Positions 37,847 to 47,754 are shown, numbered from the stretch's first letter. The stretch: 64,000 nucleotides of DNA from Lentisphaera marina (GCF_028745505.1 NZ_JAQZZL010000001.1:1178001-1242000), one strand, 5' to 3'. Notes: generated by a model not told the origin, from the sequence alone. Program-made: numbers and translations.

Positions 37847-38716
37847 TTACTCGCATTTGCCTGATACGTAGTCAAGAATCAGTGCTAGTTCATCTTTTAG
37901 TTGCTCGCGATGGACGATGCGATCCACAAGGCCGTGATCAACAAGGAATTCCGCAGTTTGGAAGTTCTCTGGGAGCTCAGCTTTAATGGTGGTTTCAATA
38001 ACTCGAGCACCTGCAAAACCGATAAGGGCATTTGGCTCAGAAAGGATGATATCCCCAAGAGATGCGAAACTTGCCGTAACACCGCCATAGGTAGGATTCG
38101 TCAAAAGGCAGATCATGGGTAAGTCATTATTAGCTAACCTAGCAAGTGCGCCACTTGTTTTTGCCATTTGCATGAGGCTTACGCAACCTTCTTGCATACG
38201 TGCACCACCAGAGGCAGTAACGAGAATAACAGGGAGACGTTTTTCAGTGGCAGCTTCTACGAGGCGAGTTATTTTCTCGCCAACAACTGAGCCCAAGCTT
38301 CCGCCCATGAATTTGAAATCCATAACGACAATGCCGGCTTTTTGGTTCTTGATTTTACCAAAGCCACAAACAACGGCGTCTTTTGTATCGAGAGCCATTT
38401 GTTTTGAGGTGAGTGTTTTGTCGTAGCCAGTGAAACCAAGGAAATTAACAGACTGCATGTCGGCGTCAATTTCTTCAAAATCAGTCATGAGTGAATTGAC
38501 ACGGTCCATGGCGCGAAGAGGGAAGTGAAAGTCACATTTTGGACATATGGAGCTATTAGCTTCGAGTTCTTCAATAAGAATTGGGCTCTGGCAACTGCGG
38601 CATTTTGTAAAACCTTCTTGGGGGTTTTCGCTATCTTCAAGTGAAGGCATAGCTGCAGTGGGAGTTGTTTTGTCGTAGTTGACAGTAGAAAATTTAGTTT
38701 TTCCGAAAATAGGCAT
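37847..38716 (-). CDS. accD: Acetyl-CoA carboxylase carboxyltransferase subunit beta
   Basis: Transfers carboxyl from biotin to acetyl-CoA in the first step of fatty acid synthesis, with AccA. The 289-residue protein has an N-terminal C4 zinc ribbon (CRSCQSP ... CPKCDFHF near residues 39-60) and the crotonase-like fold with SGGARMQEG and NPTYGGVTASFA oxyanion regions. It starts 3 bp after the comF stop on the minus strand, so it is part of the long housekeeping run, and is followed by ffs. Confidence 0.97.
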   Translation of the reverse strand: MPIFGKTKFSTVNYDKTTPTAAMPSLEDSENPQEGFTKCRSCQSPILIEELEANSSICPKCDFHFPLRAMDRVNSLMTDFEEIDADMQSVNFLGFTGYDKTLTSKQMALDTKDAVVCGFGKIKNQKAGIVVMDFKFMGGSLGSVVGEKITRLVEAATEKRLPVILVTASGGARMQEGCVSLMQMAKTSGALARLANNDLPMICLLTNPTYGGVTASFASLGDIILSEPNALIGFAGARVIETTIKAELPENFQTAEFLVDHGLVDRIVHREQLKDELALILDYVSGKCE

Positions 38717-38719
38717 GTT

Positions 38720-39397
38720 CTATCCTCTCGCAATCGTTAAAACGGAGATCTCTTTTGGCTTTTCTTGTCGCAAAATTTTGCAGCAGGCGTTCAGAGTTGC
38801 TCCTGTGGTTAAAATATCATCTATGAGCAATATACTTCGATCTTTTATATTGTCTCTTTTTTTAATGGAGAAAAGATCTTTTACTGACTTAAGTCTTTCT
38901 CTCTTGGCTTTCGATGCTTGTGCTTTGCCTAGGTGAGGCCGTTTTAAGAGTGGGAGGCATGTTGAGTCAGGGTGAGATTTGGCAAATTCTTTGGCGAGTA
39001 ATTCACTTTGATTCCACCCACGCGAAATTTTCTTTAAGGGATGCATGGGGACGTAAGTTATGATATCGGGCTCTGGTAGTCCCGCTTCCTGGAATGAATT
39101 TTCCATTTCTTCGCAAAGGTATTTTAGTAAGTAGAGATGACGAGAGTATTTGAATCTAAGGATTAAGTCTCGGCTAATTCCTTTGAACTCAAATGGTGAG
39201 GCTGAAGAATTCCATTTCGGGGGTGTTTTTAAGCAGGTACTACAAATTTGAGTTGCTGTGTCGATGGTGTTGTGGCAGGACTTGCAGCTATTATTGAGGT
39301 CGATCCTGTGTAGTTTTTTGAGGCATGAAGTACAGATGGGGGATGAGGAGGAGCTCTCGCATGCTAAGCAAGTTTCTGGATAAATGAACTTAAGCAT
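38720..39397 (-). CDS. comF: ComF-family phosphoribosyltransferase-like protein
   Basis: A 225-residue member of the ComF/GntX family, linked to DNA uptake in competent bacteria. It has N-terminal zinc-binding cysteines in two sets (CLACESSSSSPICTSC and CKSCHNTIDTATQICSTC) and a C-terminal PRPP motif ILLIDDILTTGATLNAC near residue 195. The start overlaps the CPBP protease gene by 8 bp, and accD follows after 3 bp. Whether this organism is competent is not known. Confidence 0.88.
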   Translation of the reverse strand: MLKFIYPETCLACESSSSSPICTSCLKKLHRIDLNNSCKSCHNTIDTATQICSTCLKTPPKWNSSASPFEFKGISRDLILRFKYSRHLYLLKYLCEEMENSFQEAGLPEPDIITYVPMHPLKKISRGWNQSELLAKEFAKSHPDSTCLPLLKRPHLGKAQASKAKRERLKSVKDLFSIKKRDNIKDRSILLIDDILTTGATLNACCKILRQEKPKEISVLTIARG

Positions 39398-40304
39398 CTC
39401 TTTTTTTTGTTTTCTCTAGGTAGATCCAAGTGCCGATGCATATTAGCGCGAGCCAAATGAAGGCCGCGTAGCCCGTGAATTTATCGTAGTTACCGACGAG
39501 CCAGAAGTGGGGAGAGTCAAGATCAGTACGTGTTACATTAGAGTTTCCTTTTATGATACTGACCCAGCCGGCATGGATGCCAGCGGCTAAGGCAATGTTG
39601 CCCCGCTTTAACGTGAGTGCAGCTAAGAAGATTCCGACAGTTAGGAGAGTTAGGAAAGAGCCGATAAAGCGAGGGTCGGAGTAGAGGCTGAATGCGCTCT
39701 TTAAGTAGATAAAACCACTATACCAATGAATGACTTCGTAGTCTGTGCTGGAATCGCCTTTTATGAAGTGAACAGCTGCATAGATGGTGGAGCTTATTAA
39801 TATGGCCATGAATAGTGTGCCGATACGTGAGAGTATGCGTGTGAGGATGCCTCTGAAAAAAATCTCTTCAATTAAGCCAACAGCAATTCCTGTGACGATA
39901 CCTTTGCGAATGCCTTTAATGATTCGCTCGTCGATGGGGCCACTTTTTAGGATTCGTAATTCGATGAAGTAGAAAAATAGTGCTAGGCAAAGCAGTGTGA
40001 TGGCACCAAAAATAAAGCCCATGCCGAATTCTTTGAAAAAGGATTTTCTAGGGATGGCTAAGCCAAAGTCATCTTTACTGGTGCAGTTGAGTTGTTTAGC
40101 CAAGGGCCATAAGCCGACGAAGGCGACGAGCATAAAGGCTCGATTGCAAACCTTGCCAAATGAAGCGTCTCCAATTGAATCAATCTTCTGTAGTGCTGTG
40201 GAATGGATGAGTTCCCAAAGAAGAGGGCAGATTAAGCTCCCAAGAATAAAGACACTAAAAAGATAAATGGTGAGTGCACCAATTTTTTTACGGTCTTCAT
40301 TCAT
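39390..40304 (-). CDS. CPBP-family intramembrane metalloprotease
   Basis: A 304-residue membrane protein with about eight hydrophobic segments. The glutamate motif EEIFFRGIL near residue 143 and later histidine sites (AAVHFIKG, AAGIHAGWVS) are the signature of the CPBP (Abi) family related to Rce1 CaaX proteases. Substrate is unknown. It lies between lpxD (6 bp gap) and comF (8 bp overlap), in the same transcript. Confidence 0.85.
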   Translation of the reverse strand: MNEDRKKIGALTIYLFSVFILGSLICPLLWELIHSTALQKIDSIGDASFGKVCNRAFMLVAFVGLWPLAKQLNCTSKDDFGLAIPRKSFFKEFGMGFIFGAITLLCLALFFYFIELRILKSGPIDERIIKGIRKGIVTGIAVGLIEEIFFRGILTRILSRIGTLFMAILISSTIYAAVHFIKGDSSTDYEVIHWYSGFIYLKSAFSLYSDPRFIGSFLTLLTVGIFLAALTLKRGNIALAAGIHAGWVSIIKGNSNVTRTDLDSPHFWLVGNYDKFTGYAAFIWLALICIGTWIYLEKTKKRDA

Positions 40305-40309
40305 TGCTA

Positions 40310-41329
40310 TTAGCCAAGTTTTTCTTCGAGTGCTTTGAGGCGCTTTTCGAGTTTAGAAATTTTGCGAAGTTGAGCACGATCAGCAATGAATTCTCGTCTG
40401 GAAGTTGCAGGCATGCCCATGACCACTTCTCCTGGTTTGAGGTCGCGTGTCACGCCAGCTTTGCCCATGATTGTGCAGCCGTCGCCAATTTGAAGGTGTC
40501 CACTAATGCCTGCTTGACCGGCAATTGTAACGAAATTGCCAATTTGTACGCTTCCAGCAATGGCGACTAAGGATACGATAAAGCAGTGTTTGCCAATGAT
40601 AACGTTGTGACCAATTTGTATCAGGTTATCTAGTTTGGTTCCTTCGCCCACAATAGTTTTTCCGAATCTAGCGCGGTCAATTGTGGTACATGAACCTACT
40701 TCCACATCATCTTGTAATTCTACTATACCAATTTGAGGGATCTTCTTGTGACCTTCTTTACTAGGTATAAAACCAAAACCATCAGTGCCGATTACGGCAG
40801 AGCTGTGGATAATGACTCTTTGTCCGACTAGGCATCGCTCGCGCACAGTGGAGTTAGGGTAAAGGATAGAGTATGCGCCAATTTTTGCTTGGTGACCAAC
40901 ATATGCATTTGCGCAGATGACTGCATTGTCACCTACGGAAGCACCTTCCATGATGACTGCCCCAGGACCAATGTATACGTTCTCGCCTATTTGTGCGTTT
41001 TCTGCAATGCTGGAACTGGGGTCAATTCCTGGGCTGTACTCAATTGTAGGTGGTGCAAAGTGGTTAGCAATTTTGGAGAAGGCTGCAGAGGGGTCTTCAC
41101 ATGAAATGAAAAGTCTGTCAAAGCCTTGTGTGTCAAAGCTTTGGTCAACTAATATTATGCCAGCTTTACTGCCTTGAATTTGAGAGATGTAGCGTTTGTT
41201 TCCAAGGAAAGATATAGAGCTCTCCTTGCCGTCTATAAGTGAGCTGACTTCAGTAATTGTAATGTCTGATTTTCTGTTGGCGTTACCTTCAGTGAGGGCA
41301 AGGATTTGGCTGAGCTTCAATGCTTTCAT
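40310..41329 (-). CDS. lpxD: UDP-3-O-acylglucosamine N-acyltransferase
   Basis: Adds the N-linked acyl chain in lipid A synthesis. The 339-residue product has a uridine-binding N-terminal domain and a left-handed beta-helix built of hexapeptide repeats ([40 protein letters not shown]). The catalytic His lies in [11 protein letters not shown] near residue 240. The C-terminus ends in a predicted helix ([19 protein letters not shown]). It starts 2 bp after skp, the classic skp-lpxD order, showing an LPS-bearing outer membrane. Confidence 0.96.
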   Translation of the reverse strand: MKALKLSQILALTEGNANRKSDITITEVSSLIDGKESSISFLGNKRYISQIQGSKAGIILVDQSFDTQGFDRLFISCEDPSAAFSKIANHFAPPTIEYSPGIDPSSSIAENAQIGENVYIGPGAVIMEGASVGDNAVICANAYVGHQAKIGAYSILYPNSTVRERCLVGQRVIIHSSAVIGTDGFGFIPSKEGHKKIPQIGIVELQDDVEVGSCTTIDRARFGKTIVGEGTKLDNLIQIGHNVIIGKHCFIVSLVAIAGSVQIGNFVTIAGQAGISGHLQIGDGCTIMGKAGVTRDLKPGEVVMGMPATSRREFIADRAQLRKISKLEKRLKALEEKLG

Positions 41330-41331
41330 AT

Positions 41332-41934
41332 CTATTTTGTAGTAGTGGCTTTTTTCTCGTCTTGAATTTTCTTTACAAAGTCTTCGTGACCTTTGTTGAT
41401 TTTTGCAAGAATTTTGTCTGTGATTGAAAGGCTGTCTTTGCTATAAATTAGTAAATTGACGCCATTGACAGATTTTCCTGAGGCATCAAGTACTAGGTCA
41501 ACTGAATTGTCAGTTGCGTATTTTGTGATGACCTTTTGGATATCTTTAGTTAATTCTTCAGTAATAGTACGACGTTTGCTTACGGCTTCTTTTTGAAGGT
41601 TTTGTTGAAAGAATTTTAAGTTTTTGACGGCAGCTTGTCCTTCTGTGGCTTTCGCTTCGGCGTCTTGTTTTTTCTGCATGCGAGCACCTTCGCTTAATAC
41701 GGGATTCATAGATTCACGCATTAATGTTTGGTATTCGTTTTGGAGTTTGTAGGCTTGAGTTTGCATTTCTTTGAGACGTGATTCGGTGATATCTTTTTCT
41801 TTTGCAAGCTTTTTGTTTTCAATTAAAGTACGGTAGTAATTTTCAAAAACTTTGTTCATGTCAATGGTGACGACTTCAAGTGCTTGTACGAGTGGAGCTG
41901 AAAGAAAGAGGGCGATGAAAAGAATTTTTTTCAT
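41332..41934 (-). CDS. skp: OmpH/Skp-family periplasmic chaperone
   Basis: A 200-residue protein with a signal peptide ([17 protein letters not shown]) and a long coiled coil (residues about 45-130), followed by [29 protein letters not shown], the typical Skp end. Skp holds unfolded outer-membrane proteins in the periplasm. It lies between a STAS-domain gene and lpxD in one transcript. Confidence 0.9.
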   Translation of the reverse strand: MKKILFIALFLSAPLVQALEVVTIDMNKVFENYYRTLIENKKLAKEKDITESRLKEMQTQAYKLQNEYQTLMRESMNPVLSEGARMQKKQDAEAKATEGQAAVKNLKFFQQNLQKEAVSKRRTITEELTKDIQKVITKYATDNSVDLVLDASGKSVNGVNLLIYSKDSLSITDKILAKINKGHEDFVKKIQDEKKATTTK

Positions 41935-41952
41935 GAATTTATCCTAGGTGGT

Positions 41953-42432
41953 TTAAGAGTTGTTTTCTTTTAAATAGGTAATGATGTCTTGGAAAACAGG
42001 GCGATTGGCTTCGTTAGCATCAATGAGTTCCTGGTGAGCATCGAGAATGTTTTTGTGTTTTGCATCTTCACTCATTTTTTCGTTTTTCAGAGAATGCATG
42101 GGGATTTGCTGAGTAGAAGTGTTGGTGAAGTTGAGGATTTGACTAATGCCCAGTGAGTTGAAGTTCTTTTTATTAGCTTCGTTGACGTTGCTAAGCTCAA
42201 CGGGGCAGGACTTCATTGTCCCCATTCTAGAAATCATTGTAAGGATTCCCATGAATGTGCTGTCCATGCCAGTGCATTCAAGCATGTTAATATTGATTTT
42301 TTTGCTGTCGCCTTCGATAGCCATCATGCAAAAGCTTCTTATAGCTTCGCTGTTGTCAAAAGTTCCTCGTCCTTTTACGGCGAGATGAGCGACGTCTTGT
42401 TCAATACAAACGGTGATTGAGGCGCTTTGCAT
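41953..42432 (-). CDS. STAS-domain (anti-sigma antagonist-like) protein
   Basis: A 159-residue protein with an N-terminal STAS domain (about 5-105). The motif LECTGMDSTFMGIL near residue 52 has the phosphorylatable Ser of SpoIIAA-like proteins, and the acidic, charged tail of about 50 residues is not part of the domain. Its partner kinase is unknown; the stressosome RsbT at 3 kb is a candidate only in principle. It is the first gene of the skp-lpxD operon, which would tie envelope biogenesis to a phospho-switch (inference). Confidence 0.82.
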   Translation of the reverse strand: MQSASITVCIEQDVAHLAVKGRGTFDNSEAIRSFCMMAIEGDSKKININMLECTGMDSTFMGILTMISRMGTMKSCPVELSNVNEANKKNFNSLGISQILNFTNTSTQQIPMHSLKNEKMSEDAKHKNILDAHQELIDANEANRPVFQDIITYLKENNS

Positions 42433-42525
42433 GATAATTCCTAATTAATCTTATGAGATATATTGGAACATAGAGTATACCCAATTTTAAATCAGTAAAA
42501 GTGTATAGGCATTTTCTTCTCAAAA

Positions 42526-42555
42526 AAAAACCTGCATAAAATAATGCAGGTTTTT
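42526..42555. terminator. Terminator after the 42.6-43.0 kb gene
   Basis: aaaaacctgcat (42526-42537) pairs perfectly with atgcaggttttt (42544-42555), with A and T tracts on both sides. It separates the short hypothetical gene from the STAS-skp-lpxD operon. Confidence 0.88.
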
Positions 42556-42566
42556 AAAGTGCGTTT

Positions 42567-42956
42567 TTAGTCTTGCTCGGAAGATCCGCCTTCATTAATG
42601 ATGGATTCAATCGCTTGAGATATCTTTGAATGAAGTTCACTCTCAAAATATACCCTGTCTAAGCCAGGGGGTAAATGAAAGCGTAAGTGAAGATCTAGCA
42701 TGTTGCCATCAGTGGGTGCTGGAAGTTCTGGGGCGCTTTTACCTTTACTATCAGCTTCTGTAACTGGACTAATTTTAGATTCTTTGATTTCTAGAATATG
42801 AAGATTATCAGGTAGAGAAATTTGATCATCTAAATGAGCTATGTAGAAAGAGCTTTTTGGGTCTTTTTCTAATTTGATAGACGCCTCTTGTAAACTTGCA
42901 GCTTCAGCAACAGAAGAAACCTCGCCGAGAGGGAGTATGTATTTTTTGAGTGACAT
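42567..42956 (-). CDS. Hypothetical protein
   Basis: A 129-residue protein without a recognised domain. The ends look ordered (MSLKKYILPLGEVSSVAEAASLQ at the start; LDLHLRFHLPPGLDRVYFES and a helix ISQAIESIINEG at the end), with a Pro/Lys-rich linker between. No signal peptide or membrane segment. I start at 42956 because GGAG lies six bases upstream; the frame also has an ATG at 42968. A terminator follows directly. Confidence 0.65.
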   Translation of the reverse strand: MSLKKYILPLGEVSSVAEAASLQEASIKLEKDPKSSFYIAHLDDQISLPDNLHILEIKESKISPVTEADSKGKSAPELPAPTDGNMLDLHLRFHLPPGLDRVYFESELHSKISQAIESIINEGGSSEQD

Positions 42957-43128
42957 ATATGTCTCCATAAATTGTTTGGCTCTGAAATAGCACGTGAGAT
43001 GCCTTTCGTTTTTTTAAGTATATAAAATATTGCCCTATAGGTAATTATGTGTTAAAAAACAGTTATTATCAAGTCTCGAAGTCAAACTATTGGCGTCATA
43101 ATGACTCATTATTGGGCAATATGACTAC

Positions 43129-45720
43129 TTATTTAGGTAAGAAAGGTGTGATATCTGCTTTTCGGCTATTTAGACTGCTTTGTTTGATTTTTAGGCAGAT
43201 GATAGAGCGCTTTTCGCCATTGTCTTTAACTGTGAATGGCAGTTTTAGGTCATTTCGGATGATTTGTGTTAAAGCTTTATTATCATTTGTGTTAGCCCCT
43301 TCGATAATCACCTCTTCAATCGAATCTGGATATTTTCTCGATTGTGTGAAAGCACTAAAGAAAATTCTTAAGCGTGATTCTGCTTGTTCACTATGAGAGT
43401 TAATTCGAATCCAAACTTCATCGCAACCAGCATCATCTTTTTGGTCGTTTGTTTCAATTGTTGAGTTCATTTGCAAGAAAAAGTCAACGACAGATGATTT
43501 TCTAGCTACGGCCTCATTGCTATTCAGCCAGCTTTCTAGTAAGGAGTCGCGGTGTTGAGTAAAGCATTTGCGATTATTTGGGAAAATTTTAAGCTGACTA
43601 ATGGCACAAAATTCATTTTGAATTTTGCGATCCTCATAGCAATAGAAGTGATCTTTTGGGTCTGCGAGCCATTGGCTAATAAGAACTTCTCTATGATCAA
43701 AAATATTTTTATAGAACGACATTACGTCTTCGTTATTAAGAAACTCGTTGATAGCTGCTTTAAGATCTGCTTTTGATGAACGGTTGTATTTGTCAATGCT
43801 TAGGACTTGGATTTCCTTACGGCAAACAATACTTTTCATTCTATTCACAAGGTTGGCGATAGATGTAAGGTCACGCCAAGCACATTTGTTGAATAGATCA
43901 GTATCATCAATTATCGCATTTAGCATTAATGAGTATTCAATGAGTTCTCGTTCGGGATTGATGAAGTACTTGACTCCAGACTTGTAAATAGCTTGCTTCT
44001 TTTGAACGAGTCTATTTAGGACGCCAAAATCTTCTTGGTTAAGGTTTTCCTGATTGCGGAGTTCTTCCATTTGTTCTTCAATTGAATGAAGACTTTGATT
44101 TTGGCAGCCGTAGCGGTCGTTGATCGTAAATGCTTGTTCTGCAAGGAGTACATTGACTGATTGGACGTCGGCAATGGTGATGGTCATGCATTCTCTAGAA
44201 TTCATTTCAGATCTGTGGTGGTCAATGGCTGAAATTGTACGAACGGAGGGGGCAATTTTAATTTCGTCACTATTGCAGAAGTCTCTTAAGGTAACGGAGC
44301 CAAGTGAATCGTTGAGCATATCGGATCGGTGAATAACACCTACGGGAATGATTCGTTGTTTTTTATCTAGAAAACATACAGTGACGTGTTGGTAGCCTCT
44401 GAGTTTCTGCTTAATTTCGGTGGGTTCAGCCTTGGTACTTACGTAATTGGGAGTATTGCCAAGTACCTCTTTTTTGACCGCTAGAGCCAAATCCATACGG
44501 TCATAATAATTACGTCCAGATTGTATGGAGTCACTAAGTTTATCAAAAGCTTTATTGAAGGTAGAAAATATTTTAGATCTGGCCAAGGTGAAAACTTCAT
44601 TTTTGAAATCAAAGTTTTCAGGGGCAAGGAAGGAGTTCATATGGTCTACAAATTCGCAGTAGGTGGACTGAGAGACTTCATCCATAAATCTGAAGAATTC
44701 TAAGAAAGTAGTTTTGCTACCATGCTCGAGTTTTAAGACCTTCTTTAGATATAAATCGAGTAATTCACAATCTTGGTGGTGGTAGCGTTGGAAGCTCATT
44801 TGACTATCGCCAAGATTCGCATTAAAGCTCGTGTCCAAATAGGATTTAATATCCTGATGAGTTACCGTGTCTCGACTCATGAGTGATGTAAAAGATGAAA
44901 TCAATACCTTTTCATAGGAATGGATAGTCATGTTTAGAAGTCTCTGGATACGACCTACGGTATCAACGTCCGAAACGCGCCAGTCACCGAGATAGAAACC
45001 ATCTTCATCAACCACAATAATGTGGTTAGTGTTTCTTTCGTGTTGAAAATCACGTATATTTGAGTTGCCAGTGACGCGGATAAGTTTGTGCTGATTTACA
45101 ATATCCATCGCAACAGGTGAAATCAGTGACTTGTGTTTAGCGACTCGACTGAACACATTGGGAGTAAAAATTTTATTGAAAAAGTGAGCGATGAGTGGAC
45201 TGGGCTCTCCTTGTGGGACGTTCCATACCGTTAAGGTTTGGCCTACTTTACATGAAAAGGCATCCAGCCAACCAATAAAAGAACCCGTCGTACTATCTAA
45301 ATCTGGTGGATTGTGTGCAGTTATGTAGTGAGAGTTTGGGTAGTATTTATCGTGACCAATAGGGAAAAAGAGTTGATATTCATCTCTAGGGATATGTTTG
45401 CCGCTAATCTTTCCTCGTATCACAAATTGTTCAGCTTCATTTAATCCTGAGTGTTGATTTAACCAACGTTCGAAAGCAGTGATGTTAAATTTACCATCTA
45501 GGATATGGCTCTCAGTAATTTTTGCTGCGTAATCAATGACTTCTCGGAGGAGAAATGAGTTGCGTGGAGCCGCCTCAATTAATTCTAGGAGCGTCTTATT
45601 AACTAACTCATTTCTAATGATGCTGCTTTTGTTGAGAAACTCTTGGGTACAGAAGTTACTGATAATGTCGTCGGTATTTTCGAAAGACATTTTTTCGAAA
45701 ATGGCATCTCCTATGAGCAT
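43129..45720 (-). CDS. Large DHH-phosphoesterase-like protein
   Basis: An 863-residue protein. Two motifs point to the DHH superfamily: AHNPPDLDSTTGSFIGWLDA near residue 125, similar to the first metal motif (H-x-x-D-x-D), and TISAIDHHRSEMNS near residue 490, matching the DHH motif. Between them lie about 350 residues, far more than usual, with no clear similarity. The family hydrolyses phosphodiesters or pyrophosphate in manganese-dependent reactions. The long central insert and the 350-residue C-terminus are unknown. It is transcribed alone, divergent from the sugar-nucleotide gene. If the motifs are chance, it is simply a large hypothetical protein. Confidence 0.55.
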   Translation of the reverse strand: MLIGDAIFEKMSFENTDDIISNFCTQEFLNKSSIIRNELVNKTLLELIEAAPRNSFLLREVIDYAAKITESHILDGKFNITAFERWLNQHSGLNEAEQFVIRGKISGKHIPRDEYQLFFPIGHDKYYPNSHYITAHNPPDLDSTTGSFIGWLDAFSCKVGQTLTVWNVPQGEPSPLIAHFFNKIFTPNVFSRVAKHKSLISPVAMDIVNQHKLIRVTGNSNIRDFQHERNTNHIIVVDEDGFYLGDWRVSDVDTVGRIQRLLNMTIHSYEKVLISSFTSLMSRDTVTHQDIKSYLDTSFNANLGDSQMSFQRYHHQDCELLDLYLKKVLKLEHGSKTTFLEFFRFMDEVSQSTYCEFVDHMNSFLAPENFDFKNEVFTLARSKIFSTFNKAFDKLSDSIQSGRNYYDRMDLALAVKKEVLGNTPNYVSTKAEPTEIKQKLRGYQHVTVCFLDKKQRIIPVGVIHRSDMLNDSLGSVTLRDFCNSDEIKIAPSVRTISAIDHHRSEMNSRECMTITIADVQSVNVLLAEQAFTINDRYGCQNQSLHSIEEQMEELRNQENLNQEDFGVLNRLVQKKQAIYKSGVKYFINPERELIEYSLMLNAIIDDTDLFNKCAWRDLTSIANLVNRMKSIVCRKEIQVLSIDKYNRSSKADLKAAINEFLNNEDVMSFYKNIFDHREVLISQWLADPKDHFYCYEDRKIQNEFCAISQLKIFPNNRKCFTQHRDSLLESWLNSNEAVARKSSVVDFFLQMNSTIETNDQKDDAGCDEVWIRINSHSEQAESRLRIFFSAFTQSRKYPDSIEEVIIEGANTNDNKALTQIIRNDLKLPFTVKDNGEKRSIICLKIKQSSLNSRKADITPFLPK

Positions 45721-45918
45721 TTTTTTATTCCTTGAAATGATGTAGCTTAGGTTAAATGATACGAAAAAGAAAATTTTAAATTAAATCATGTCATATTTTG
45801 GACTAGCCATGCCTAAGTTCAAGCATATTTTTTAATAAAATGTTCTATTTAAATGATAAAAGTCAATATAAATACAGTTCGGTATCTTTAGAGAGCTTAA
45901 CTTCAAGGGGATTTAATA

Positions 45919-47742
45919 ATGTCAGTCAATCTATTTATAGCATCAGCGGGGTATGGTAGTCGCTTGAGACCAATTACAGAATTGTACCCTAAACCTTTGT
46001 TGCCTATAGCGGGTCAAAATTTAATAGAGCGTATGATTGATCGTGTATGTATAAATTTAGATATCAATGAGATAGGCTTAAATGTGCATTATAAGAAAGA
46101 ACTTTTTGAGAAGTGGAATGAAGATAAAAACTATCAGCTTTTTGAAGAGAAAGAATTGTTAGGTACAGGTGGAGCTTTATGGAATGCGGCGAGCTTTTTT
46201 GAAAAACAGACAAGTCTGTTAATTAATGGCGATGTATTAACAGATTTTGATTGGCAAGCTATGCTTAAGGAGCATCGAGAATCGGGGAACTTAGTGACTT
46301 TAGCAGTGCAGGATAGGGAACACGAGCGTCGCGTAGGAGTAAGTGAAGATGGGCAACTGATTTGCATTGACAAAGAGATGAAAGATCCCCGAGCCGATCA
46401 TTGGTTTGGTTATGCCTGTGTTGTTCTATATGAACCAGGTTTTTTGCAGTACCTACCAGCAGGCGAGTCCCATGTGGTGCCTTACTGGGAAGAGGCTTTG
46501 AAAGCTGGTGAGAGGGTTGGAGTTTATGATATAGGGCGTAATTCAGAATGGTTGGATTTGGGTAATGTTCATACATACGCCGCTGGAGTGTTCTCCAGTT
46601 TAAAAGGCGAAAAACGCTTTCTTGCAGAGCCATTATCAACTCCTTGGGACTGTCAGTTGGATTCATACTGTGTGATCGAAAAAGCTGTGAGTATTGGTAA
46701 AAATGTGAGTTTATCCAATGTGATTTTATTACCTGGCACAAAAGTTGAAGATGGTAGTGAGCTGAAAAACTGTATCCTCGGGCCAGGTCTAAAAGTAGAT
46801 TTCATCTTACCTACACTGAAAAAAAGTAGCGAAGTAAAAAAAATCGGCAATGGAGGTTCAGATCGTATCTATAGTCGTCATCCCGAGGGCGTTCGTTTAG
46901 ATTACTCAATAATTGATCATACAATCGAGCGTCAAGAGGATTTAACGCAGAGATTACTAAAGGCGCAAGTTTCAGTACCGGAAATCTATCAACATAGGCT
47001 ACAATCAAGACAAATAATGCTGGAAGATTTGGGCGATGAAACATTTCGTTTGTGGACGCAAAATAAATCTGAAGCTGAAGTTCTAAAAATGGCTAAGTTA
47101 TGTTTAGATGAATTGCTGAAGTTTCAATTTATCGATGAACCCTTGCAAGATAAGCCTTTTGATTTAGATGTTTTGTTGTGGGAGAGCTCTTACTTTTTAG
47201 AACGCTTTATATTCCGAGTGACGGGGTTGCGGGAGCAGTATGAAAACAATAAAGATCAGATTGATCAAGAACGTTTATCAATAGCAACAAGAGTGTATGC
47301 TTTAGATAAAGTTTTAATGCACCGCGATTTTCAATCAGAAAATGTGATGATTAAAAAAGGCCGAGTTTTCTTGATTGACTTTCAAGGAGCACATTATGGA
47401 CCTTCTTTATATGATGCAGCTTCGTTTATCGGAGATCCATATATGAATTATAGTGATGGTATTCAAAAGCAACTGCAGACTTATTTTTTTGAACAATCAA
47501 AAAAATATCAAGCCCTTGATGGTGATTGGTCTAAGAATTATGATTTATGTGCAATACAGCGACATATGCAAGCGCTAGGTGCCTATGGCTTTTTAAGTAA
47601 GATTAAAGGCAAAAAAAGTTTTGAGGAATTTATACCAAAGGCTTTATTGATGTTGAATAAAGAATTAGCTTCTCATCGCAAAGATTTTGAAGGTCTCTAC
47701 TCCTTGACTCAGGCTGCGATTTCGAAATTAAACTTACAATAA
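45919..47742 (+). CDS. Fused nucleotidyltransferase and sugar kinase (MurU-AmgK-like)
   Basis: A 607-residue two-domain enzyme. Residues 1-about 300 form a nucleotidyltransferase (GYGSRLRPITELYPKPLLPIA, then LLINGDVLTDFD with catalytic Asp, ending in a short beta-helix GTKVEDGSELKNC). Residues about 310-600 form an aminoglycoside-phosphotransferase-like kinase (IGNGGSDRIYSRH, MHRDFQSENVMI with catalytic Asp, LIDFQGAHYGPSLYD). In Pseudomonas, AmgK phosphorylates MurNAc at the anomeric carbon and MurU makes UDP-MurNAc in a peptidoglycan recycling route; here both activities would sit on one chain. Another sugar is possible. The ribosome site is AAGGGG. Followed after 12 bp by a 5'-nucleotidase. 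Confidence 0.85.
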   Translation: MSVNLFIASAGYGSRLRPITELYPKPLLPIAGQNLIERMIDRVCINLDINEIGLNVHYKKELFEKWNEDKNYQLFEEKELLGTGGALWNAASFFEKQTSLLINGDVLTDFDWQAMLKEHRESGNLVTLAVQDREHERRVGVSEDGQLICIDKEMKDPRADHWFGYACVVLYEPGFLQYLPAGESHVVPYWEEALKAGERVGVYDIGRNSEWLDLGNVHTYAAGVFSSLKGEKRFLAEPLSTPWDCQLDSYCVIEKAVSIGKNVSLSNVILLPGTKVEDGSELKNCILGPGLKVDFILPTLKKSSEVKKIGNGGSDRIYSRHPEGVRLDYSIIDHTIERQEDLTQRLLKAQVSVPEIYQHRLQSRQIMLEDLGDETFRLWTQNKSEAEVLKMAKLCLDELLKFQFIDEPLQDKPFDLDVLLWESSYFLERFIFRVTGLREQYENNKDQIDQERLSIATRVYALDKVLMHRDFQSENVMIKKGRVFLIDFQGAHYGPSLYDAASFIGDPYMNYSDGIQKQLQTYFFEQSKKYQALDGDWSKNYDLCAIQRHMQALGAYGFLSKIKGKKSFEEFIPKALLMLNKELASHRKDFEGLYSLTQAAISKLNLQ

Positions 47743-47754
47743 AAAAGGCTTAAG

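Noticed and set aside
43049..43396. Plus-strand frame of 115 codons at the end of the DHH-type gene
   Set aside because: It overlaps the minus-strand frame that is open for 863 codons, and it has no recognisable domain.
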